Origin: Streptomyces misionensis
GTDB taxonomy: Bacteria; Actinomycetota; Actinomycetes; Streptomycetales; Streptomycetaceae
NCBI RefSeq assembly: GCF_900104815.1
Contig: NZ_FNTD01000004.1
Coordinates: 744,001-808,000, forward strand
Direction: 5' to 3'
Length of the DNA: 64,000 nt
Part shown: in pieces, positions 39,450 to 46,220 of the stretch
Layout of the letters: each line of letters starts with the position of its first letter
How positions within the stretch are numbered: the first letter of the stretch is position 1
Translations under genes and position numbers: made by a program
The notes under the pieces: generated by a model
Told to the model about the DNA's origin: nothing
What the model saw: only the letters and a program-made list of their open reading frames with translations
Database searches by the model: none

Positions 39450-39764
39450 ATGACCCTCTCCAACGCCGAACTCTGGGCAGCAGGCCTCGGCTACGTCCTG
39501 CCGCCCGTCATCGCGATCGTCAACCAGCCCCGCTGGTCCAGCGCCGTCAAGGGCCTCCTCATGCTGGTCGTCGCCGTCCTCGACGGCCTCGGCACCGCCT
39601 ACTTCAACGACCAGTTCACCGGGAAAACCATCGTCACCTGCATGCTCACCGCCGCCATCGCGATAGGCGTCGCCTACCACACCGTGTGGCGGCCGTCCGG
39701 GATCGCGCCCGGCATCGAGCAGGCCACGTCCACCAGCAGCCCCCGCCCGGCGCCGGGCGCCTGA
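39450..39764 (+). CDS. Holin, 104 aa
   Basis: ATG at 39450 follows GAAGGAC. It has three hydrophobic segments (LWAAGLGYVLPPVIAIVNQP; AVKGLLMLVVAVLDGLGTAY; VTCMLTAAIAIGVAYHTVW) and a short polar tail. It is placed directly after the endolysin, as expected for the holin that opens the membrane for it. Confidence 0.8.
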   Translation: MTLSNAELWAAGLGYVLPPVIAIVNQPRWSSAVKGLLMLVVAVLDGLGTAYFNDQFTGKTIVTCMLTAAIAIGVAYHTVWRPSGIAPGIEQATSTSSPRPAPGA

Positions 39765-39795
39765 CTCTGCCCGCGCACGCCCCTTGGGAGGTGGT

Positions 39796-40062
39796 ATGGA
39801 CGCCGCCATGGTCACGGCCATCGCTGCACTCATTGGCGGGCCAGTGGCCGCGGCGGCGGCCATGTACGGCAGCAGGGGCGCGAACAGGGCAGCCCGGGAG
39901 GGCACCGCGGTGACAGGGTTCAGCACGTTGACGAACGAACTTCAGGAGGAGCGCAAGGAGTTGCGTGCCGACCTCGCGACGGTGCGCGCCGAACTGGCCG
40001 CCGAGCGAGCCGAGAACGCGCGCCTACGCCTGCTGGTGGAGCAGCTTGGGGGGACACCGTGA
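39796..40062 (+). CDS. TM plus coiled-coil protein of the lysis region, 88 aa
   Basis: ATG at 39796 follows GGGAGGTGG. An N-terminal hydrophobic helix ([20 protein letters not shown]) is followed by a basic loop and a regular coiled coil ([20 protein letters not shown] onward to 85). It could be an anti-holin or second lysis factor. The coiled coil suggests oligomerisation or pairing with the collagen-like protein, whose gene overlaps it by 4 bases. Confidence 0.7.
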   Translation: MDAAMVTAIAALIGGPVAAAAAMYGSRGANRAAREGTAVTGFSTLTNELQEERKELRADLATVRAELAAERAENARLRLLVEQLGGTP

Positions 40063-40751
40063 CCCGCGCGCAGAACGCGCTCCACCGGGCCCGGCGTCTG
40101 CTGTGGGCGGTCGCGGTCCTGCTGTTCGCCGGTGGGGCGATCGCAGTCGTCTACCTTCTCATCGACCGCGACCACATGGCCCACCAGCTTGCGGCCGAGG
40201 CAGACCGGCGCGGCACCGCGGTGTCGACGCTGGCGGGCGATGTCCGCGCGCTCAGGGCGCAGGTGAAATCCCAAGGCGCCACCCCAGTAGCGCCGGACCC
40301 GACGAAGGCCGTGGACAACTTGCCGGCGCGAGCGCAGGTGCCGGTGCCGATCCCGGGGCCGCCCGGCCCGACCGGTGCGACAGGCTCGCCGGGCCCGTCC
40401 GGAGCGCCGGGGAAACCGGGTGGGCAGGGCGCGGTGGGCTCGCCGGGGGCGGTGGGGCCGACGGGCCCGGCCGGCGCTCAGGGCGCACAGGGGGTTCCGG
40501 GCCCGGCGGGGCCCGCGGGTCCGGCTGGACCGCAGGGACCGCAGGGCGCGAAGGGCGACACCGGCGACCGGGGGCCGGCGGGCCCGGCGGGGCCGACATG
40601 CCCGGAGGGGTACTCGCTCCAGGCGCCGTCTTGGGACCCGAATGCGCTGGTCTGCCGGAAGAACGGCGCCCCCGACCCGGCGCCCACCAACGGGGCCGGG
40701 GCCGCGCAGGGCTCGCCGGCGCTGGACCCGCAGCGCCGCCAGTACCGCTAG
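40059..40751 (+). CDS. Membrane-anchored collagen-like protein, 230 aa
   Basis: GTG at 40059 overlaps the preceding stop. A basic N-terminus ([11 protein letters not shown]) and one hydrophobic helix (about 14-35, [20 protein letters not shown]) form a signal anchor. A short coiled-coil-like stalk (about 40-72) and a linker lead to about 27 uninterrupted Gly-X-Y triplets (about 100-180). A C-terminal knob has two cysteines ([23 protein letters not shown]). Most phage collagen-like repeats are in tail fibres without membrane anchors, so an anchored form in the lysis block is odd. Confidence 0.85.
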   Translation: MTRAQNALHRARRLLWAVAVLLFAGGAIAVVYLLIDRDHMAHQLAAEADRRGTAVSTLAGDVRALRAQVKSQGATPVAPDPTKAVDNLPARAQVPVPIPGPPGPTGATGSPGPSGAPGKPGGQGAVGSPGAVGPTGPAGAQGAQGVPGPAGPAGPAGPQGPQGAKGDTGDRGPAGPAGPTCPEGYSLQAPSWDPNALVCRKNGAPDPAPTNGAGAAQGSPALDPQRRQYR

Positions 40752-40954
40752 GCCGCAGGCAGCATCCGGGCGCGATCGGCCGCCGCAGCACCGCCGCGCT
40801 CGACCCGGCGGAGCTCGGCACACAGCCGCTCGTACTCCGCCCGCTGCTCCCGCGTCAAAGGCACCGCCGGATGCGACCACAGCGCACGGATCTGCGCGTT
40901 CAACTCCGCAGCAGACCGCACAGCACCAGGACTGGCAACAAGATCGGGGGACAT
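40748..40954 (-). CDS. Small helical protein, 68 aa, convergent with the collagen gene
   Basis: ATG at 40954 on the minus strand. The product is helical ([40 protein letters not shown]). Its stop TAG overlaps the collagen gene stop in the four bases CTAG. No ribosome site is strong. It may belong to the control region rather than the late genes. Confidence 0.55.
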   Translation of the reverse strand: MSPDLVASPGAVRSAAELNAQIRALWSHPAVPLTREQRAEYERLCAELRRVERGGAAAADRARMLPAA

Positions 40955-40989
40955 GACCCCAGGTTACGCGCTTCAAGCACGCAAAGCGC

Positions 40990-41019
40990 TGACACGAAAA
41001 TGGTCCCGCCCCATACCCT
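40990..41019 (+). promoter_or_regulatory. Likely promoter of the XRE-TPR regulator gene
   Basis: TGACAC at 40990-40995 and TACCCT at 41014-41019 with an 18-bp spacer, 36 bases upstream of the GTG at 41055. The -10 match is moderate. It lies in a locally AT-rich gap between the minus-strand gene and the regulator. Confidence 0.4.
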
Positions 41020-41054
41020 GACAGTGACGAAGCTGTTCAGAGAGGGGCGAGACC

Positions 41055-42305
41055 GTGCCATCTGATGCTACCCCCGACCCGTACGCCGACCCCATGGCAT
41101 TCGGACAACGAATGCAGATCTACCGCCAGCGCCGCGGCATGAGCCGGCCCGTCCTCGCCGGCCTCCTCGGCAAGAGCCCATCGTGGGTGAAGCAGGTGGA
41201 AAACGGCGTCATCCAGGTACCCAAGTTGCCCACCATCCTCCGCATCGCCGAACTCCTCCGAGTCCGAGACCTCGCCGACCTCACCGGCGACCAGACGCTC
41301 AGTGTCGACCTGTTCACCGGCCCCGGCCACCCCCGGCTCGCCGCGGTGAAATCAGCGGTGGACGCATTCCCGCTCGCCGCTGACCGCGAGGCGCCTCCGA
41401 CGCTGCACCTCCGCCACCGACTCGATGCCGCATGGGCGGCCCGCCACTCCGCTCCCAACCACCGCGAAGTCGTCGGCAGCCTGCTGCCGGATCTGATCCG
41501 GGACGCCCAGCTCGCGGTACGGCAGGCCGACACCGCCCCGGAGCGGCGCGCGGCGCAGGCGGTCCTGTCCGAGGTGTACAGCCTCAGCCAGTTCTTCTGC
41601 GCCTACCAGCCAGACCCGGCCCTGCTGTGGCGGGTTGCCGAGCGCGGCATGGTCGCAGCGCAGGACAGCGACGACCCGCACGCTGTTGGCGTAGCCGCGT
41701 GGCTGGCCGCGCAGGCCCACCGCGACAGCGGACCCGCCCACTTCGATGCCGCCGACGCCGTCACCTTGCAAGCGTTGCACTACCTGGAGCCGCACCTACC
41801 GGACGCTGAAGACCGTGTCCTCGCTATCGCTGGCGCCCTCCAGTTCGAGGCCGGATACACGGCCGCACGCCGGGGCGAGACCGGAGAGGCGTGGGGGTGG
41901 TGGGACAAGGCGGAGAAGACCGCGAAGAAGCTGCCCCCGAGCTACTACCACCCCGTCACCAGCTTCTCGCGAGCCATCATGGGCGCCCACGCCGTCACGG
42001 TCGCGGTCGAACTTCACCAGGGCGGGGAGTCCGTGCGACAGGCCGCGCGCGCGGACAAGCACGTCATCAAGTCCCGGCCGCGGCGGGCACGCCACCGGAT
42101 CGAAGAGGCCCGCGCCTACCAACTCGACGGGCAGCCGGACACCGCGCTCGCCACCCTGGATAAGGCGTGGGAGTCGGCGCCCGAGACGATCCAGTACAAC
42201 GGGTACGCGCGCCGGATCGTGCTGGAGGAGACCGAGTCACGGCAGCCGGAACGACGGCAGCGGGCGTCCGTCCTGGCAGTGAAGCTCGGGATGCTCGCGG
42301 CATAA
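41055..42305 (+). CDS. XRE-family regulator with TPR-like C-terminal domain, 416 aa
   Basis: GTG at 41055 follows AGAGAGGGGCGAG. An N-terminal HTH (about 14-70; FGQRMQIYRQRRGMSRPVLA; LGKSPSWVKQVENGVIQVPK) is followed by helical repeats over about 110-415, typical of the large Streptomyces XRE regulators whose C-termini bind ligands or partner proteins. In the prophage control region it may govern the lysogenic state or respond to a host signal. No ligand can be deduced. A hairpin follows at once. Confidence 0.85.
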   Translation: MPSDATPDPYADPMAFGQRMQIYRQRRGMSRPVLAGLLGKSPSWVKQVENGVIQVPKLPTILRIAELLRVRDLADLTGDQTLSVDLFTGPGHPRLAAVKSAVDAFPLAADREAPPTLHLRHRLDAAWAARHSAPNHREVVGSLLPDLIRDAQLAVRQADTAPERRAAQAVLSEVYSLSQFFCAYQPDPALLWRVAERGMVAAQDSDDPHAVGVAAWLAAQAHRDSGPAHFDAADAVTLQALHYLEPHLPDAEDRVLAIAGALQFEAGYTAARRGETGEAWGWWDKAEKTAKKLPPSYYHPVTSFSRAIMGAHAVTVAVELHQGGESVRQAARADKHVIKSRPRRARHRIEEARAYQLDGQPDTALATLDKAWESAPETIQYNGYARRIVLEETESRQPERRQRASVLAVKLGMLAA

Positions 42306-42309
42306 GGCA

Positions 42310-42330
42310 TGGGGCAGGATTCCTGCCCCA
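42310..42330 (+). terminator. Hairpin after the XRE-TPR gene
   Basis: TGGGGCAGG at 42310-42318 pairs with CCTGCCCCA at 42322-42330 around ATT, five bases after the stop codon. Confidence 0.7.
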
Positions 42331-42398
42331 CCATCAGATCCGGGGCCTCTACGGTCAGTTGTGTCAGACAGACGCGCTGGTCGTGGAGGCCCTTTCCG

Positions 42399-42746
42399 AT
42401 GCCGAGTGACACCGTGAGCAGCCCACCGAGTACTGCCGCGTTGCTTGCCCACCTGGAGCTTCCGGCACCGTCCCGGCTGACGGCCCCGCAGGTACGGGGT
42501 GCTCACTGCGTCTGGTGCGGAGTGCAGCTGGAAGGCGCCACCGCGGTGGACCTCGGCCAGCGGTATGAGGCGATCCACGGCGTCGTCGGCCGCTGGTTCC
42601 CCCGCAGCTGCCGCCCCTGCACGCTGCCCTACGCCCTCACCGCCTACAAGACCCACTGGGCGACCTGCGAGCAGTGCGTGGACGACGAAACCCTCTGCGA
42701 AACCCAGCGCGGTCTCCGCGCCCTGGCCCTGGAGCTACGCCGATGA
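42399..42746 (+). CDS. Cysteine-rich zinc-binding protein, 115 aa
   Basis: ATG at 42399 follows GTGGAGGCC. Cysteines are arranged as HCVWCG (about 42-47), CRPC (about 73-76), and CEQCVDDETLC near 94-105, enough for two zinc sites. Related Cys-rich proteins are frequent beside XRE-type regulators in Streptomyces. Function unknown; it may act with the regulator upstream. Confidence 0.65.
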   Translation: MPSDTVSSPPSTAALLAHLELPAPSRLTAPQVRGAHCVWCGVQLEGATAVDLGQRYEAIHGVVGRWFPRSCRPCTLPYALTAYKTHWATCEQCVDDETLCETQRGLRALALELRR

Positions 42747-42886
42747 TCTGCGCCCGCTGCAACGAGGAGATTAAGGGCAAGCCGGAGCCGGTCATCATCG
42801 AGACCGGTTCCAGCGTGAGCGCCACCGTCTACATCTGCCCCATCCCATGCCGACCTGCCCCGCAGCAGACGTACCCCGTGAAGTAA
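42743..42886 (+). CDS. Zinc-ribbon micro-protein, 47 aa
   Basis: ATG overlaps the previous stop. C-x2-C at 3-6 (MICARCNEEI) and ICPIPC near 35-40 form one metal site with a beta hairpin between them. Translational coupling supports it. Unknown function. Confidence 0.55.
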   Translation: MICARCNEEIKGKPEPVIIETGSSVSATVYICPIPCRPAPQQTYPVK

Positions 42887-42930
42887 CCCCTGAGCCGCGG
42901 CCTCGCCGACCCCCTGGAGGGGAGGCCGCA

Positions 42931-42972
42931 GGGTCCCGCCGCCGGCGCGCCCCCGTCCCGGCGGCGGGACCC
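42931..42972. terminator. Strong hairpin, 15-bp stem
   Basis: GGGTCCCGCCGCCGG at 42931-42945 pairs perfectly with 42958-42972. It ends the XRE-TPR/zinc-ribbon unit before the 43024 gene. Confidence 0.75.
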
Positions 42973-43023
42973 ACCAGCCCTAGACTGACGGACCCCACTC
43001 CGCCGACAGAAGGAATGATCCAC

Positions 43024-43425
43024 ATGCGTCCGGAACGGTTCCAGAACTGGCTGCTCGACACCGTGAAGAACACGCCGGATGTGGGTCGCGTCCAAACGCT
43101 CGCGGAGGCCGGCATCAAGAAGTACCCCTTCGGGATCGCCATCACCCGCGGCGGCCGGGAGGAGCGGTGGCAGATCATGCACCAGCTTGCCGAGGGCGAG
43201 AAGCTGGACCACGCGGAGAGCCCGGTCGAGGGTGTCCCGTTTACGTCTCCTGCCCCTCATCCTGGTGATGCCGCAGATGTCTGGCTGGCTGGGGTGATCG
43301 GCGCCGCCGAGTGCCCGGAGATCTCCCGAGTCGACCGCTGGGCCGCGCGCCCGGAGGGTTCGCGGCAGGCCGGCCTCACCGTCTTCTTCCACTGCGGCAG
43401 CCGGAACTTCGTCCGGCCCCTGTAG
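43024..43425 (+). CDS. Unknown control-region protein, 133 aa
   Basis: ATG at 43024 has AAGGA nine bases upstream; an in-frame ATG at 43015 is too close to that site. The product has RPERFQNWLLDTVKNTPDVG, a beta-rich GIKKYPFGIAITRGGREERW, and HPGDAADVWLAGVIGAAECP near 87-110. A similar type is found in Streptomyces chromosomes and elements. No activity is assigned. Confidence 0.65.
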   Translation: MRPERFQNWLLDTVKNTPDVGRVQTLAEAGIKKYPFGIAITRGGREERWQIMHQLAEGEKLDHAESPVEGVPFTSPAPHPGDAADVWLAGVIGAAECPEISRVDRWAARPEGSRQAGLTVFFHCGSRNFVRPL

Positions 43426-43498
43426 ACCCCCGGCAGACACGGCCGGGTCAGCACAGCACGCACCACATCAGCGCACCACCGATCACGGAGGTACTGGT

Positions 43499-43666
43499 AT
43501 GGAATGCACCCACGCCCGCCCCGGCGGCCGCTTCGACCCCGGCTTGACTGAGGGCAGTTGCCCGGCCTGCGGCGCCATCGTCGGATCGGAGACCGGCCAG
43601 CCCACGACGATCCACCAGGGCCCGGACGGAACCACCTGCTCAGGGAGCGGCCAGCCCGCGGCCTGA
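43499..43666 (+). CDS. Small zinc-finger-like protein, 55 aa
   Basis: ATG at 43499 follows CGGAGG. The product MECTHARPGGRFDPGL, then SCPACGAIV and a final TTCSGSG, gives C-x-H, C-x2-C and a last Cys. The sequence pattern is like small actinophage zinc fingers. It is the last plus-strand gene of the prophage. Confidence 0.5.
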   Translation: MECTHARPGGRFDPGLTEGSCPACGAIVGSETGQPTTIHQGPDGTTCSGSGQPAA

Positions 43667-43711
43667 CGGCACATTCGGGGGCTCGGCCGGAAGATCTGGC
43701 CGGCCGGGCCT

Positions 43712-43945
43712 TCAGCGAACGAGGTCGGCGAGGGGCACGTCGAGGGCGTCGGCGATGCGGATCAGGTTGTCGAGGAGGGGGCTAGCGCGGCCTTGCTCGA
43801 TCCGGTTGATCGCCTGCCGGTCCATCCCTGCTTCTTCTGCCAGCCGCTCTTGGGTGAGGTTCGCGTGGAGGCGGACGGCGCGGATGCGTGCGCCGACGGC
43901 CCGGCGGCGTTGGAGCACCCAGTCGGGCGGTGGAGCGGATGGCAC
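43712..43945 (-). CDS. Small XRE-family repressor-like protein, 77 aa
   Basis: ATG at 43945. The whole protein is one HTH domain: GARIRAVRLHANLTQERLAE, then EAGMDRQAINRIEQGRASPL, then a final IADALDVPLADLV. It is encoded against the late genes next to the attachment site and has a good promoter with an inverted repeat over the -35 region, so it may be self-regulated. It could be a lysogeny regulator. Confidence 0.85.
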   Translation of the reverse strand: MPSAPPPDWVLQRRRAVGARIRAVRLHANLTQERLAEEAGMDRQAINRIEQGRASPLLDNLIRIADALDVPLADLVR

Positions 43946-43978
43946 CCGCCCACCGTTTCGTGATCATGTTCAGTTGTC

Positions 43979-44023
43979 TGTATCGTCCACCGTACATTTC
44001 TGGATCAAGACCTTCCGGTCTTG
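43979..44023 (-). promoter_or_regulatory. Promoter and operator-like inverted repeat of the minus-strand XRE gene
   Basis: Read on the minus strand, TTGATC (44003-44008) and GATACA (43979-43984) are 18 bp apart, 34 bases from the start codon. An inverted repeat CAAGACC-TTCC-GGTCTTG (44006-44023) overlaps the -35 box, a likely operator. Confidence 0.6.
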
Positions 44024-44360
44024 GCAAGCCCTTGGACAGCGAATCACCCGGTCGGGTGGTTGCAGATTAGGGCCCACAGACGGGGCAACCCCAGTAGGGG
44101 AACCCCATCGACAGACCGGCCGCCCTTTGCCCCCCAGGCGTGGCGGTCGGTCGACCGCCCCCCGATCGCATTGCGGTCGGGGGGCTCTGTCGTGTGCGGC
44201 CATCTGCACTCAAGGGCGGCCGCACCTGGGAGGCCCGAGCGTTGCCGCTTGGCCATGGCCAAGCAGAACGCCTCTGTGCGGCATGCAGCGACATCGAGCG
44301 ACATCGAAAGTCGCTCATTTGTCACGGTTTTCAGCATCGCCGCAGGTCACAATGGGGTGA
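44024..44360. other. Right prophage arm without genes
   Basis: No convincing gene is seen. It holds a hairpin (GCCCCCCGATCGCA / TGCGGTCGGGGGGC, 44157-44184) that can act as a terminator, a perfect 18-bp palindrome GCTTGGCCATGGCCAAGC (44247-44264), and a tandem 10-bp repeat GCGACATCGA (44288-44297 and 44298-44307) followed by an inverted GTCGCTC. Such repeats near an attachment core could be integrase or excisionase arm sites; this is inference. Confidence 0.5.
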
Positions 44361-44390
44361 AAAAACGGGTTCGATTCCCGTCCGCCTCCG
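44361..44390 (+). other. attR: duplicated 3' end of a tRNA gene, probably tRNA-Sec (selC)
   Basis: The stretch contains a T arm (ACGGG-TTCGATT-CCCGT, 44365-44381), the 3' acceptor strand CCGCCTCC and discriminator G (44382-44390). No matching 5' strand (GGAGGCGG-like) or anticodon arm lies at a suitable distance upstream, so it is a fragment. tRNA-Sec always has G at the discriminator, and the fragment is 3 bases from the selB stop. It marks the junction between prophage and host. Confidence 0.75.
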
Positions 44391-44393
44391 CTC

Positions 44394-46220
44394 CTACCTG
44401 TACCGATCGCCGTCACGGCCAAACGCCGCGACCGGTCGGCCGCGACCGGCCGCGGGCCCGGTCCGGCACCGTCTGCGCTGGTCGTCGACGCGTTCCGTGA
44501 GGCCCCGGGCGTCCAGGAACTCCAGCAGCGGTACGGCCACCCGGCGGGTGGTGTCGAGGGCGCGGCGGGCCTCGCTGAGGGTGAAGGGCTGGGGCAGGGT
44601 GCGCAGTACGGCCGCGGCCTCGGCGTCCGCGCCGGGCAGCAGGACGATGCCGTCGGCGATGCGCAGCAGGGCCCCGGCGGTGACGGCGGCGGCCAGCGTC
44701 CTGCGGTTCAGGCCGAGTTCGTCGAGCCGTCCGGCCTCGGGCGCGCGGAACGGCGTCCGGGCCAGGTCGCGGCGTACGGCGTCCACGGCGGCGCGGACGG
44801 GGGCGGGCAGGCCGGGTGTGTCGGGGGCGTACAGCCGGCCGTTGTCGGCCCGGAGCCGGGGGGACGCCTCGGCCAGCGCGTCGACGAGGGCCCGGTCGGG
44901 CAGGCCGAGGAGCCGGCGGGCGGCCTCGGTGGGCAGGCCGGGGTCCAGGGGGTGGGCGTGGGCGTGCCGTTCGGTCTCGGCGGCCAGCCGGGCGCGCAGT
45001 TCGGTCCAGTACTTCTCGTCGGCCAGCCAGTCGCCGGTGACGGGGGCGGCGGGGGCCGGGGCGCCCATCGCGATCAGGTCGGCGCGGCGGATCAGTTTGC
45101 GGCGGCGCAGTTCGGCGGCGCCGTCCGGCCGGCCGGTCAGGGCGGCCAGTTCGGCGGCGCGGGCGCGGCCCGCACCGCGCCGGGTGAGCCGGGGCGGTCG
45201 TACGTCGAGGACGGTGACCCCGCTGGGGACCCGGCCGCCGCCGGGCTCGCGCAGCACCGCGCGGTCGCCGATGCGCAGGGGCAGGCTCCGGCCGAGGGTG
45301 AGCCGGGCGGTGTCCTCTCCGACGGGGCGCAGGGTCGCCGGGACGGCGGCGGTCCCGATGTGCAGGGTGGCCTGGCGGGGCAGTTCGGCCACCGGCTCGC
45401 CGCCCACCCGGACGTCGATCACCTCGGTGGTGAGCCAGCGGTCCGGGGTGAGCAGCACCTGCCCCCGGCGCAGCGCCGCGTCCCCCTGGCCGTGCACGTT
45501 GACCGCGACGCGGGCGACCCCGCCCACAAACTCGCGGTTCTCGTGCAGGCTCTGCAGTCCGCGCACCCGCAGCACCGCCGAGCCGTCGCCGGTCACCAGC
45601 CGGTCGCCGACGCGCAGGGTGCCCGCGCCGAGCGTGCCGGTCACCACGGTGCCGTGGCCGCGCACGGTGAACGCCCGGTCCAGCCAGAGCCGTACGTCGG
45701 CCTCGGGATCGGGGTCGGGCAACTCCGCCGCCATCCGGGCGAGTTCGGCGCGCAGTTCGTCAAGTCCGGCGCCGGTGACGGAACTCACCGCGACCGACGC
45801 GACCTTGCCCAGGGAGGTCTCGGCCAGGCGCGACACGGCGTCCGCGCGCACCGGTTCGGGGTCGGCGAGGTCGCTGCGGGTGACCGCGAGGACGGCGTGC
45901 CGGACGCCGAGCGCGTCGAGGACGGCCAGGTGCTCCTGGGACTGGGGCTGCCAGCCCTGGTCGGCGGCGACCACGAACAGCACGGCGGGAACGGGTCCGG
46001 CCCCGGCGAGCATGGTCGGCACGAACCGCTCGTGCCCGGGCACGTCCACGAAGGCGAGGTGTTCGCCGTCCGGTCCGAGCCGTGTCCACACGAAACCCAG
46101 GTCGAGGGTGAGGCCCCGGCGGCGCTCCTCCTCGTACCGGTCGGGCTCCATCCCGGTCAGGGCCCTCACCAGGGCGGACTTGCCGTGGTCGACATGGCCG
46201 GCGGTGGCGAGGACGCGCAT
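44394..46220 (-). CDS. selB: SelB, selenocysteine-specific elongation factor
   Basis: The start at 46220 (MRVLATAGHVDHGKSALVRA) overlaps the selA stop. The GTPase has G1 AGHVDHGKS, G3 DVPGHERF and G4 TRSD, in the SelB branch of translation factors. Domains II-III follow (VTGTLGAGTLRVGDRLVTGD), then C-terminal winged helices that bind the selenocysteine mRNA element. SelB carries Sec-tRNA to the ribosome. At 608 residues the length is normal. The stop is 3 bases from the tRNA fragment, showing that phage insertion left the gene intact. Confidence 0.95.
   Translation of the reverse strand: MRVLATAGHVDHGKSALVRALTGMEPDRYEEERRRGLTLDLGFVWTRLGPDGEHLAFVDVPGHERFVPTMLAGAGPVPAVLFVVAADQGWQPQSQEHLAVLDALGVRHAVLAVTRSDLADPEPVRADAVSRLAETSLGKVASVAVSSVTGAGLDELRAELARMAAELPDPDPEADVRLWLDRAFTVRGHGTVVTGTLGAGTLRVGDRLVTGDGSAVLRVRGLQSLHENREFVGGVARVAVNVHGQGDAALRRGQVLLTPDRWLTTEVIDVRVGGEPVAELPRQATLHIGTAAVPATLRPVGEDTARLTLGRSLPLRIGDRAVLREPGGGRVPSGVTVLDVRPPRLTRRGAGRARAAELAALTGRPDGAAELRRRKLIRRADLIAMGAPAPAAPVTGDWLADEKYWTELRARLAAETERHAHAHPLDPGLPTEAARRLLGLPDRALVDALAEASPRLRADNGRLYAPDTPGLPAPVRAAVDAVRRDLARTPFRAPEAGRLDELGLNRRTLAAAVTAGALLRIADGIVLLPGADAEAAAVLRTLPQPFTLSEARRALDTTRRVAVPLLEFLDARGLTERVDDQRRRCRTGPAAGRGRPVAAFGRDGDRYR

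Larger units (their letters stand above)
1..44390. mobile_element. Siphovirus prophage, left end outside the window
   Basis: A continuous phage gene set runs from replication genes through terminase, portal, capsid, tail, tape measure and lysis genes to a control region. It ends at a duplicated tRNA 3' end beside selB. Gene order is that of an HK97-fold siphovirus. No integrase is seen in the 44 kb, so the integrase and the other attachment site must lie to the left. No structural gene looks broken, so the element could be intact, but this cannot be decided without the left end. Confidence 0.93.

Noticed and set aside
40252..40976. Gly/Pro/Arg-rich frames on the minus strand and other frames over the collagen gene
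   Set aside because: They are by-products of the repeated GGN-CCN codons; only the plus-strand frame has an anchor, regular Gly-X-Y and a ribosome site.
44340..44390. A complete tRNA gene at the right end of the prophage
   Set aside because: Only the T arm and 3' acceptor strand are present; no pairing 5' acceptor strand, D arm or anticodon arm lies at the right distance upstream.
44228..44390. GGAGGC near 44,229 as the 5' acceptor strand of that tRNA
   Set aside because: It would give a 160-base molecule without tRNA arms; tRNA-Sec is about 90-100 bases.
44394..46220. Truncation of SelB by prophage insertion
   Set aside because: The 608-residue length is normal and the stop lies outside the tRNA fragment, so the coding sequence is complete.
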